Assembly (NCBI GenBank): GCA_023935145.1
Contig: CM043699.1
Span: forward strand, 67,868,638 to 67,932,637
Source: Bretschneidera sinensis
Lineage: Eukaryota > Streptophyta > Magnoliopsida > Brassicales > Akaniaceae
Direction: 5' to 3'
DNA length: 64,000 bases
Shown: piece by piece, positions 23,275 through 33,494 of the stretch
Numbering within the stretch: position 1 is the first letter of the stretch
Layout: the number at the start of each line of letters is the position of its first letter
Notes under the pieces: model-generated
The model's database searches: none
Told to the model about the DNA's origin: nothing
The model's input: the letters and a program-made list of their open reading frames with translations, nothing else
Position numbers and translations under genes: made by a program

Positions 23275-24929
23275 AACAGCATATCCTTTTACTATTATTG
23301 TTTTTCTTTCTTGTTTATTATTCGCATTTTTTTTTTCTGTTTTCCAGTATTAACTTGATATTTCCTTTTCGATGAAAAATATACGAAGTAGTTCAAATAG
23401 TGGAGCACAATTTTCAGCTTCTGTGCACCTTTGGCTACAAGGGAAGTTTTCTTTACTCTTTCTTTTACATTGAGGTCAATGAAATTTTTAAGTTGGGGGG
23501 TGGAGGAAACGCATCTCTTTGTTTCTATATTCTTTATTTCCATACATTTTTTTTCTCTTTTTCGATTGAACTGCTTGGTGTCATTTTCCTTTTTTGTTTG
23601 TTTTTAGCATGCTTTGTGTTAGCCTTAGAGTCAATTACATGTCAATGATATGAACTTGATTGAGATAGTAGATTGCATTTAGGAGAAGTTAAATTTTTCT
23701 TCGGTTTGAAATTAATTTAAGTATCAATCTTCATTTGGTTTGAGACTCTAGCCTGTGGTAAGATAGTATGATTAATCTAAAGCATTTAGAGAAGTTTTAT
23801 GTGTGATTGCATTGTGAATACTTTTGCGGTCTCGACAAGCTCTAGAACTTATTTGATAATCACTTGAGGTGAATTTCTAGAATGCACATTACTTAGGATA
23901 TGATATAGGCCATTTTTGAATCGTTTGAGCCTTTCAAACTTATCATTTTTATATTTATCACTAGTTACGTGTTTGAGCTTTTAAAGAATTTAAGCCTTGT
24001 TTCTTTCGATAACCCATTTACTTACCTTTATGAGCCTAAAAATATTTTATCCTTACCCTTCTTTTAAAAGAACTTAGTTGTACACATTTGCTGAGAAGCA
24101 CTTAAGAGGAGTAAGGATGAAAAATATGAAAAAATATTACTACCATAACCCAAGTACATTAAAAGAGATAAGTTGGGGGTTGTGGAAAAGAAAAGAATGA
24201 AAGAGGAGGTGAATGGTCTTATGCCAAAATAGTAAAGAAAAGAAAATAAAAAAAGAAGTGAAGGATGGCAAAGAAAGAAGAAAAGAAAGGAAAAGTGGTG
24301 ACTTATCGAAGATATGCTCTTATAAAAAAAAATAGTGATTTGTGTAAAGAAATGCTCGGAAAATGGTTTGAAGAGTTGGGTATTGAAGTAAGGTTATCTA
24401 GTGCTTAAAGTGTTGTGTTCAAAACTAAGAGATTAAGTTCTTTTACTTGTTGGATCCTTCCCGTTCTTTCTTAACCTTTACCTAAGCCTAACGCTACAAG
24501 CTTATTAAAGACCTATTGATCCAATGTAATGTGATTTTTCTACAATAGTGGAGAGTGGTTTGAAATGTAAGCCTATGGAGCTTGTTTATGTGATTGATGT
24601 CACACAATTTGTTATATTTCTAGAGGCCAAGACTTGTATTCGTGAATGTTAAGCATAAAATCATCCGGGTGTTCGGATTAATGGTTTATGGTAAGATGGA
24701 TGTTAAGAGTCAATAAAAATTTTAAGATTGATGCTTGGATTACTTTTGGACTTAAGTGAAATTTAATGATTCTTTGTGCCATATGTTATGTGCAATTTTT
24801 GAGACAAAATATGAATTACTCTTGGTTAACACTAATATTTCTTTTCATTTACTTTGATTCCCATCGTAGAATTCATCTTTTGTTTTCGCTTGAATTGCTA
24901 GAGACTAGTAATAAGCTAGTTGGGGGTTG
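23275..24929 (+). other. Noncoding 3' region of E with internal polypurine run, hairpin and PPT
   Basis: No coding domain is present. An internal purine run AAGTTGGGGGGTGG is at 23490-23503, a hairpin TTGCTA-GAGAC-TAGTAA at 24895-24911, and the PPT AGTTGGGGGTTG at about 24917-24929 abuts the 3' LTR. B and C have the same order of signals. Confidence 0.75.
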
Positions 24930-26262
24930 TGATGAGAGCTATAAAATGCATCTTAATCGTACTTATTTGTTACCACTTTAGGATTGATTTAGGTTTTAAT
25001 TGCATTTTTAGTCGTTAACAACTCTAAAGTGGTATTCTTGGAACATTAACTTATTTCTTGCATTTTCAGGTATCTTGAGTTAAAAAAGGTGGAAAAAGCA
25101 TTCGGTGCTTGAAGCAAGATGATTCGATGCATACCAAAGTGGAGCCATGGCTGTGGAAAGATAAAACAAAGAAGATCTCTACAAATCAGGTCAAGGTGCA
25201 CCTTGGAAGAGCTGGGGCGCACCTTTCAGAAAGAAGCCCAAAAGAAGCCTCAAAGATCCAATAGGTCGAGGTGTACCCTAGAGAAGCTGAAGTGCACCTT
25301 GAAGGGCTGAGGCACACCCTGGAGAAGCTGAGGTGCACCCCACCGCACACAATAGAAACTTGACAAAAGCCAAGGTGCAGCGCGAGTAAGCCAAGGTGTA
25401 ATGCGCGCACAGACCCTGTTTTCCGAGTTAGACCCTAATTAGGTTTTTAGTGACTTGTTCAAACCCTAAAACACCCTTAGGCCTTGTACACTATAAATAG
25501 ACCACTTAGGGTTTGTAATTGGACATTCATAAAGTAGATAGAAGGCCAAAAAACTCAAAGGGAGGCTTCCACACTCTCCCCCATGGCCGACTAATCTCTA
25601 AGCAAGGCAAAGGGATGAATCCCTAGGTTTTGTTGTTCTTTAATTCCTTTACTAGTTCAGTTGTAATATGGATTTATCGTTAAACATTATTATGATTTAC
25701 TTTTCAATTTAATTAGAAGATTTCCCCTTAATTCAGTGATTGCATCTTTCTTCCCCATATAAGTCTAGTCATGCTCTTCTTATGTGATGTTGTTGAGGTG
25801 TGACTGAGTCCGATAGATTTCTCTTATAGATTTTTCCATTACTGCAGTATTGTCATCATGATATATTGTTGTTTCTTGATAATCTATAAGTTAGGTCATG
25901 TGTGCTTGAAAGTAAAAAGTATTTCATAATAATTACATTAGGGTTTATATATGTGCTTAACTGAATATTTGCCGATTGCTTGTTTGGGATGTGAAACTTG
26001 AAATCGAGATAAAGACAACTGAATTGAGACTGGAATAAGGCAACAAACCTAGGGAGGATTCTCGAAACCTTATTGTCTCTCCATCATAAATCTATTTACA
26101 TAATTTCTTTCACATTATTTTCACACAATTCAGATTCTTTCAATCAATCTTTTATCGTTTGTGTTAAAATTCACACATTCTCTTGTAGTTATCTTGTTTC
26201 CCTGTGGAATCGACACCCCAAAGCTGTGCTACAACTACCACGTTACACTTTGGGGGTAATCA
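24930..26262 (+). repeat. 3' LTR of E
   Basis: 1,333 bp with the same word cluster (25195-25400) and TATA box (25491-25500) as the 5' LTR. Differences are scattered and mostly transitions by eye. Confidence 0.9.
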
Positions 26263-26267
26263 TAGAG

Positions 26268-27026
26268 TGTTAAAGGAAGGGGCAAGCGGCAGCGCTGCCT
26301 CCCCAAGGTCGTAGCGCCCAGAATGGATGCAAGTGGAGGTGTTTCAGCCCTATTTAAGGCCGCAACACACCCTGTTCTAGGCCGCGACGCTAGGCACACT
26401 GATGCACACATATTTTAGCCTTTAGTTGAGTTCGTGAGACATGCTTAAAATGTATAGAATCACTAAGGATTAATGGAGGGTCATGGTTAATTGGTCATCA
26501 AGATCTGAGGGTGGAGATTAACCCTCAAGATTGAACAAGAAGTTGGTGCACTATATAAAGGGTCACCTAGCTTCATTCTCATCAATTAATTGAGAGATTA
26601 CAAGAGATATATTATGATATACAAGTGATCATTACATAAGAGAGAATTTTGTGAGAGTACAAAGACACAAAACACAAGAGGGACTCATTGTAGAGAGGCT
26701 GGTTATAAAGAGAGAAGTAGTATAGATTATGGGTAGAGTGCTTTTGTAATAGTTCTATCACTTTCTTTCTTCTCTTTTTGGTTCTTCAAGAACTTGGGTT
26801 TCTTAGAGAGGGTTGTTGTATTTTGTAAAGAACTCCATTGATAAGATAGTGTAGAGAGCTTAGAGGAGCTCACGGGGACGTAGGCACATTGCCGAACCTC
26901 GATAAGAAATTGCTTGTGTTCTTTTCTTTCTTGCTCTTGTTTGCTGTTTCATTTCATTACAAGTCATTCTGGACTTGGGTGTTTGGGAATCATCACCTGG
27001 GCATTCTTGTGAGGTGATTTCCAACA
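26268..27026 (+). repeat. 5' LTR of D, second part
   Basis: It resumes after E and matches 31433-32189. GC-rich words continue at 26283-26400 (GCAGCGCTGC, GGCCGCAACAC, GGCCGCGACGC). TATATAAAG is at 26552-26560. It ends GATTTCCAACA at 27026. Confidence 0.9.
26552..26560 (+). promoter_or_regulatory. TATA box of D 5' LTR
   Basis: TATATAAAG follows the GC-word cluster by about 150 bp. The counterpart in the 3' LTR is at 31715-31723. Copia H (39058-39066) and G (40372-40379, minus) have the same box. Confidence 0.75.
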
Positions 27027-27027
27027 G

Positions 27028-27039
27028 TGGTATCAAAGC
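27028..27039 (+). other. Primer-binding site of D (initiator Met-tRNA)
   Basis: TGGTATCAAAGC one base after the LTR matches the Met-tRNA PBS TGGTATCAGAGC with one change. A weaker echo, GGTATCGGAGC, follows at 27052-27062. Confidence 0.88.
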
Positions 27040-27272
27040 ATGCACAGCTGGGTATCGGAGCAAGAAGAGAAAGTATTGGAGCAAGACTCCAAGAATCATA
27101 GAACAAACTTCTTGGGTGATTCAAGAATGAAGTAAGGATAAAGATTAGATCGTGTTCTTGAGGTTGATTCAAGAATGGTGTTTAGATCAATCTTTAATCA
27201 TGTTCTTAAGGTTTAGAAGAAGTTGGAAAGCATTTGTGGGTGCTGCACATTTTCCGGGATCATCTCCGCAAG

Positions 27273-28145
27273 ATGGGATCAAATTTCTTTGTTGAGAAGC
27301 TTGATGGAAAGGGAGATTTTTCCCTGTGGAAGTGAAAGATCAAGGCTGTTCTTATGCAACAGAAGGTGGACTTGGCAATTGGAGAAGATGGTGCTTTTCC
27401 AGCAAGTATCACAGAAGACCAGCGGATTGAGATGAAGAAGATGGCATACAACACCATTTTCTTGCACATGTCGGATAGTGTCACAAGGAAGTGCGGAGAC
27501 TCAAAAGATCTTGCTGTCATATGGAAGAAACTAGATGAGTTGTTTCTTACCAAAACTCTCCCTAACAAGATTTATCTTCTTAAAAGAATCTTTGCTTTTA
27601 AAATGGATCCTAGTAAAGAGTTGCAAGATAATCTTGATGTCTTTAATAAGCTAGTTCAAGATTTGGCTAGTTGTAGTATTAAATTCCTAGATGAACAATT
27701 GGCTGTTATGTTATTAAATTCTCTTCCTGATTGCTTTGATAGTTTAATTAATTCAGTTGAATATGGAAGAGATACACTAACCAAAGAAATTGTGGTCATG
27801 CTATAAAGGCTCATGATTTCAAAGCCAAGAGTAGGGAGGCATCAAGTGGGGAAGGGCTGTTCGTAAGAGGAAGGCCAGCAACTCGAAATGGCAGTAGCAT
27901 TCATGGCAACTACTAGGAGAAATCAAGAGGTAGAGGGCAGAGCCATGAGAGATCTTATTCCAAATTTGGAGGAAAGAGATGCTTCTACTACAACAAGGAG
28001 GGCCATTTTAAGAAAGATTGCAAGAAGAAGATGTGGGATGAGAGAAGAAGCCATACCAACAATTGAGAGGCTTCGGTTACCAAAGGAGAACAACAAGATG
28101 ATGTTCTTGTTGTGTACTCAAATGTGAGTAGGAGGCAAGGCAGCA
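27273..28145 (+). pseudogene. D gag
   Basis: ATG at 27273 opens MGSNFFVEKLDGKGDFSLW, the copia gag N-terminus. A TGA at 27333 replaces a basic codon that is intact in element G. The UBN2-type gag core runs to about 27806 (FLHMSDSVTRKCGDSKD, LLNSLPDCFDSLI). A frameshift follows. In the zinc knuckle (about 27980-28020) the second cysteine is tyrosine (C-F-Y-Y-N-K-E-G-H), while G keeps C-F-Y-C. Confidence 0.9.
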
Positions 28146-29500
28146 AGAAGTAGATTATGGATTTTGGGTGCACTTATCATATGTGCCCTCACAAGGAATG
28201 GTTCAAGAATTTCAAGGAGATCAATGATGGGAGGGTCTTCTTGGGTAATGACAATTCTTGCCAAGTGAGGGGGATAGAAGACATCCAGTTGAGAATGTTT
28301 GATGGAGTCACAAGGCTGCTACGAAATGTGAGGTTTCTTCTAGATTTGAAGAGGAATTTGATCTCATTAGGGCAATTGGATTCCATGGGCTACACATGCA
28401 AAGTAGAGGGAGAAAAGATCAAGGTGGCCAAGGGATCTTTGGTAGTGATCAAAGTAGTAATAAAGGATGGACTCTATGAGATGATCGGAGAGACAGAAAT
28501 TAATGATCAACCAGCAAGCTTGATGGCTCACTCGCTTGGGACATATGAGTGAAAAAGGCCTGCAAGTTCTTAGTTAGGATGGTCTACTTGGTGGTGACAA
28601 AGTAGAAAAACTTGATTTCTGTGAGTGTTACATTCTTGGGAAGCAACACCGGGTCAGCTTCAACACCGGAGTACACAAGTCTAATGGGATTCTTGACTAC
28701 ATACATCCGAATCTTTGGGGACCAGCAAGAACACCAACACAGGGAGGTAACTTTTACTTTCTGTCTTTAATTGATGATTATTCAAGAAAGGTTTGGGTTT
28801 ATTTGCTTAAAACTAAATCAGATGCATTGAATAAATTTGTGGTGTGGAAAAGGTTGATGGAGACTCAAACGGGTAGGGTAGTTAAGGCTTTACGAACCGA
28901 TAATGGCTTAGAATTTTGTAATAAGGATTTTGATAAATTTTGTGAATTAAATGGCATTCTAAGACATAGAACGGTTGTGAAAACCCCTCAGCAAAATTAA
29001 GTTGCTGAGAGGATGAATAGAACCCTTATGGAAAAGGTTAGGTGCATATTAATTGGGTCCGGTTTACCAAAATATTTTTGGGGAAAAGCTGTGTCTATAG
29101 CTGCATACTTGGTTAATAAATCACCCTCTAGGGCTTTAGACCTTAAGACTCCCATGGAGATGTGGAGTGGGAAACCCCCTGAGTTAAGCAACTTTAGGAC
29201 TTTTGGGTGTACAAAATATGCACATCAGAAGGATGATAAACTTAACCCAAGGTCTAGAAAATGTGTATTTCTAGGGTATGGTGATGGGGTTAAGAGATAT
29301 AGGTTGTGTTCTTTAGAACCAAAAGAAATGAAACTCATAATAAGTAGGGATGTTATTTTTAATGAATTATTATTTCCCTACTTAGAGAAAACTAACCCTG
29401 CAGGGGCTAGTGAGCAAACCAGTCCGAAATTTGTGGAGCATCGCATCAAAGAGAATTCAGTTCAGGTAGAGCATAGGAGGCAAGAGGGTTCGGACTAGGT
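28146..29500 (+). pseudogene. D protease and integrase
   Basis: The protease active site reads D-F-G-C-TYHMCPHKEW at 28157, where copia proteins have D-S-G-C. A GAG-pre-integrase segment (CYILGKQHRVSF-like) follows at about 28620-28660. The integrase core has LIDDYSRKVWVY, LRTDNGLEF and PQQN-stop-VAERMNRT, so both aspartates and the catalytic glutamate are visible with a stop two residues before the glutamate (28998). The C-terminal part continues with FGCTKYAHQ and RKCVFLGYGDGVK. Confidence 0.9.
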
Positions 29501-31222
29501 AGAGCCCATTAATGAAGGCCATGCTCAGGGTACTCAAGAGGAGGCTGAACTGGAAAAGGTTGATGCAGTAAGTCAGAATGACTACCAGCTCACAAGGGAC
29601 CGAGAAATGAGGGTGGTGAGACCACCTTTGAGATATGGGTTTGCGGATGCTAATGTAGTAGCTCCTTGGACAGAAGGAGGAATGGTTGAACCAGAAACCT
29701 ACATGGAAGCCATGGAGTGTAAAGATTCGTCAAAGTGGTAGCTGGCTATGGAGGAAGAAATGAATTCTTTGAGGAAGAACAACTCTTGGGAATTAGTGCC
29801 CAAACAAGAAAAAAAAAATAGAGTTGTGGATTGTAGATGGATCTACAAGATCAAATAAGGGAATACTCCAGGAGATGAAGTTCGGTATAAAGCTAAGCTG
29901 ATGGCGAAGGGGTTCACACAAAAAGAAGGTATAGATTTCACCAAAATCTTCTCACCGGTTGTGAAGTACAAGACGATACGGATAGTACTGGTAATGGTGG
30001 TCCAATTTGATTGGGAAATGGAGCAAATGGATGTGAAGACAACATTCTTACATGGAGGGCTTGATGAGACCATCTACATGAGGTAACCCAAAGGCTATAA
30101 GGAAGGAAGGCAAGGAGAGTTGGTGCGCAAATTGAAGAAATCTCTCTATGGCCTGAAGCAATCACCTCAGCAATGGAATAAGAGGTTCGATTCCTTTGTA
30201 ATCAGCTTGGGTTTCATGAGGAGCTACTATGATTCGTGCTTGTACTACAAGGGGCATAAGGTGGAGGAAGTGGTGATCATTCTGAACTATATTGATGATA
30301 TGTTACTGGTTGGGAGCAGCATGGAGAGGATAAAAGAATTGAAGTCTCAACTCAGTTCAGAGTTTGAGATGAAAGATCTTGGCTATGCACAGAATATCTT
30401 GGGATGAATATCATCCGAGAAAAGGAGAGAAAGAGATTGAAGATCTTTCAGACTTCCTATATAGAGAAGATGATATCTAAGTTCTCTATGGAAGATAGCA
30501 AACTAGTGAAGGTTCCCCTTGCTGGTCATTTCAAGTTCTCCAGCGATCAATGTTCGAGATCGAAGGTGGAGAAGAAGGAAATGGGGAAAGTCCCTTACTC
30601 TAGTTCTGTTGGTTCTATAATGTTCACCATGGTAAGCACTAGACCTGATATTGCTCATGCAATAAGTGTTCTCAGTAGGTTTATGAGTAATCCCAGAAAG
30701 GAGCATTAGTTTGGGATGAAGTGGTTGCTGAGGTACTTGAAGGGAAGCCCAGAAGTAGGGCTGGTTTATGAGAAGAGGGGTAAGTTCATTTGCCTTGAGG
30801 GTTATGCTGATTTGGACTATGGAGTAGACCAAGATAAATGGAGATCGATTACTTCTTACTTCTTCAACTTAAACAAATGTTGTGTAAGTTGGAAAGCTCA
30901 GTTGCAGCCGGTGGTAGCACTCTCAACAACCGAGGTTGAGTACATAGCGGCTATGGAAGCCATCAAGAAGGTACTAGAGGAGTAGGTTGTGGTGTATTCA
31001 GATAGCCAAAGTGCATTGCACTTGTGTAAGAATCTGGTGTTCCATGAGAGGACAAAGCACATGGATGTTCGGTACCATTTCATTCGAGAAAATGTTATGA
31101 AAGGATGTATTCATGTGGACAAGGTAGCCACGAAAGAAAACCCTCTAGATTTAGGTACTAAAGTTCTACCTCTAAGCAAGTTCAATCATTTCCTTGGACT
31201 TCTTAGGATTGGAGTCGATTGA
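29501..31222 (+). pseudogene. D reverse transcriptase / RNase H
   Basis: RT signatures in order: WLAMEEEMNSL, RWIYKIK then a stop, AKGFTQKEGIDF, QMDVKTTFLHG, KSLYGLKQSPQQW, and the active site YIDDMLLVG at about 30288-30315. A frameshift at 30407 and a stop near 30708 separate the thumb (STRPDIAHAISVLSRFM) from RNase H (GYADLDYG, LSTTEVEYIA, SDSQSALHL, TKHMDVRYHFIRE). It ends at a TGA at 31220-31222, 80 bp before the 3' LTR. Confidence 0.92.
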
Positions 31223-31290
31223 TATGATGACTCAAGATGAGTTTGGATACTGAGTTCTCTACACAATGGGTTCAGTTTATATGCTTAGAC

Positions 31291-31302
31291 AAAGGTAGAG
31301 AT
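31291..31302 (+). other. Polypurine tract of D
   Basis: AAAGGTAGAGAT lies directly before the 3' LTR. The homologous AAAGGTATAGAT is at 40908-40920 (minus) in G. Confidence 0.75.
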
Positions 31303-32189
31303 TGTAGGAGTTTGTCTAAGATTTAAACGGAAAAAGGAAGGAAGAAAAATCAGCATGTTCAGCAAGGGGTGCACACCAGTGTGCACCATGGCCCAGCCTT
31401 GTCCAAGCCATGGTGCCCAGCAAGGAGGAGTTCTGGAAGAAGAGGCAAGCTACAGTGCTGCCTCCCCAAGGCTGCAACGCCCAGAATGGATGCAAGTGAA
31501 GGTGCTTCAGCCCTATTCAAGGCTGGAGCACACCCTATTCTAGGCTGCGGCGGTAGGCACACTGATGCACACATACTTCAGCCTTTAGTTAAGTTCATGA
31601 GACATGCTCAAAATGCATAGGATCACTAAGGATTGATGGAGAGCTTTGGTTAATTGGTCATTAAGATCTAAGGGTGGAGATTAACCCTCAAGATTGAACA
31701 AGAAGTTGGTGCACTATATAAAGGGTCACCTAGCTTCATTCTCATCAATTAATTGAGAGATTACAAGAGACACATTGTGACATACAAGTGATCATTAAAC
31801 AAGAGAGAATTGTGTGAGAGTGCAAAGACACAAAACACAAGAGGGAATCATTGTAGAGAGGCTTGTTGTAAAGAGAGAAGTAGTATAGATTGTGGGTAGA
31901 GTGTTTTTGTAATAGTTCTATCACTATCTTTCTTCTCTTATTGGTTCTTCAAGAACTTGGGTTTCTTGGAGAGGGTTGCTATATTTTGTAAAGAACTCCA
32001 TTGATAAGATAGTGCAGAGAGCTTAGAGGAGCTCACGGGGACGTAGGCACATTGCCGAACCTCGATAACAAATTGCTTGTGTTCCTTTCTTTCTTGCTTT
32101 CATTTACTGTTTCATTTCATTAGAAGTCATTCTAGACTTGTGTGTTTGGGAATCATCACCTAGGCATTCTTGTGAGGTGATTTCCAACA
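31303..32189 (+). repeat. 3' LTR of D
   Basis: 887 bp, starting TGTAGGAGTTTGTC and ending TTTCCAACA. It carries the complete, uninterrupted word cluster at 31366-31560, including the inverted pair GCACCATGGCC and GCCATGGTGC. Confidence 0.93.
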
Positions 32190-32194
32190 CATCT

Positions 32195-32530
32195 CATGTG
32201 CAAACACACCCTCTCCCTCATGAGTCTCTTGTCTCACCACATCAGGTTCTATTCTACTCCTTTCCTCTAATCTCCTCTATAAATTATCAACCCTTTCTTC
32301 TGCTGCATTCATTCTCTCTATGCATGATCAAGAACTTCTCTCAACCCATCCCTCCTAGTATCAGATTCTATCCCACCTCTACTAGTACCAGCTGCACTAG
32401 CAACCTGTTCCCTTGCATGAGTCACAGACTCAATCTCCCCTTCTGCTTCAGCTCTTCTAAATATTGGGGCTCTACCACATCCCCTCTGATTTAGAACTCC
32501 ACCTCTAGCTCTAGCATGTCCACATGTCAT
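32195..32530 (-). pseudogene. F gag N-terminus
   Basis: The minus-strand ATG at 32530 opens a basic, G/R/E-rich start (MTCGHARARGG) typical of the disordered gag N-terminus of Tekay/Del elements, about 100 nt downstream of the PBS. A stop occurs after 70 codons. Copia element D starts (TSD catct, 32190-32194) a little further on. Confidence 0.7.
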
Positions 32531-32610
32531 CCTCAGACTCTACATTAAAATATAGTTTATTTAAATCTTCTACTTCTTTAAATTTTTATGCAGTCTACAG
32601 AATCATAAAA

Positions 32611-32628
32611 CCTAATGCTCTGATACCA
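32611..32628 (-). other. Primer-binding site of F (initiator Met-tRNA)
   Basis: Minus strand TGGTATCAGAGCATTAGG lies 4 nt inside the 5' LTR end. It is complementary to the 3' end of plant initiator Met-tRNA. Confidence 0.92.
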
Positions 32629-32632
32629 AAAT

Positions 32633-33489
32633 TATAATGACCTATCCCGGGCTGGCCACCCTCGAGACGGAATCGTCACATTTGCGATCCCATCAAGACA
32701 CATATATGCAACAATATAAAAATTCCAACTGAAATTATCTACATACAAAAATCCTCAACCCTCAATAAGAGAGTTATATTATTAAGATCCCAATTGAAAC
32801 ATTATATACAACATATTATGCGTGATATTTACAAATATTTTTTTTCTTTCCATTAGTCTAAGGATTTGGACCACGTGGCTTACAGATAATGACTCAATCT
32901 GAATCTCAGCTCACAAATATATCTGTCCTGCTTGCTACCATGTAACACTTAGAGTTACTCATGGATCACCTCCTCGCTTTTTTTGCTCTTTTCAACAATG
33001 TTCCTTGATTGCTGATCGTCAACACCTTTTGTTTTTCTTAGAGCTTTCCTCGGCTCTCTTTAAAATTCTCCCATAAACCTCTTCAAAATTTTACTTTTCA
33101 ACCTTTCTTTCAATCCCCAAGTGTTTAAAGAAATAGAATAATTTGAATTGAAGAAAGAAGAAAACCAACAGGATTATGTAGGAAATAAATAAAACAAAAA
33201 TGATTAAACCGTTTTATTACTCGGCATTACCCCTAGCCATTGTTTCTTTGAAATTGTTATGTTAGATGTACAACATGGACTAAGGCATGTTCTTTCTGAC
33301 AACACCTAGGCTCCAGGTGTTGTCCACGTTTTTAGTTTCTTATCCTCCTACGTTTAGATGTTTTTTTTCAAAAGATTATTTTATTCAATAATAAATCTTT
33401 CATATATATATATATATATATAATTTTAATTCTATGTCATATTTATCAAATCACTTCTTTAACCTTAATTTAAAAACACGGGTATTACA
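32633..33489 (-). repeat. 5' LTR of F
   Basis: 857 bp, the same length as the 3' LTR. The plus-strand left end has decayed to TATAATGACC where the partner has TGTAACGACC. The hairpin at 33298-33324 (ACACCT-loop-AGGTGT) is conserved. I did not find a convincing TATA box. Confidence 0.9.
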
Positions 33490-33494
33490 CTTAC

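Larger units (their letters stand above)
19880..26262 (+). mobile_element. Element E: gag-only Athila-type LTR retrotransposon
   Basis: LTRs are 1,334 bp (19880-21213) and 1,333 bp (24930-26262), starting TGATRAGAGCYATAAAATG and ending GTAATCA. It sits inside the 5' LTR of D. The flanking pentamers AGGAG and TAGAG agree at three of five positions, so the TSD is worn, yet removing E and one pentamer restores exactly 887 bp of D LTR. The 3.7-kb internal region holds gag only and a long noncoding 3' part; protease, RT and integrase are missing. I infer mobilisation in trans by an Athila-like relative such as B. Confidence 0.9.
19752..32189 (+). mobile_element. Element D: full-length Ty1/copia (Tork-like), plus strand, with E inside its 5' LTR
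   Basis: LTRs are 887 bp each: 5' LTR = 19752-19879 plus 26268-27026, 3' LTR = 31303-32189. The flanking duplication CATCT is at 19747-19751 and 32190-32194. The internal 4.3 kb reads gag, protease, integrase, RT, RNase H in copia order. Gag resembles that of Tnt1-type (Tork) elements; the lineage is by recognition only. At least a dozen stops and frameshifts are present. Confidence 0.93.
15044..33489 (-). mobile_element. Element F: full-length Ty3/gypsy (Tekay/Del-like), minus strand, disrupted
   Basis: Both LTRs are 857 bp (15044-15900 and 32633-33489). They are flanked by the 5-bp duplication CTTAC (15039-15043 and 33490-33494). PBS, gag, protease, RT, RNase H and integrase remnants follow in the usual gypsy order on the minus strand. 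The gag is split by copia element D (19752-32189). After removing D the element is about 6 kb. LTR ends and the GACGAAATTTTTAT context before the PPT are typical of Tekay/Del chromoviruses; the lineage call is by recognition, not alignment. Confidence 0.92.
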
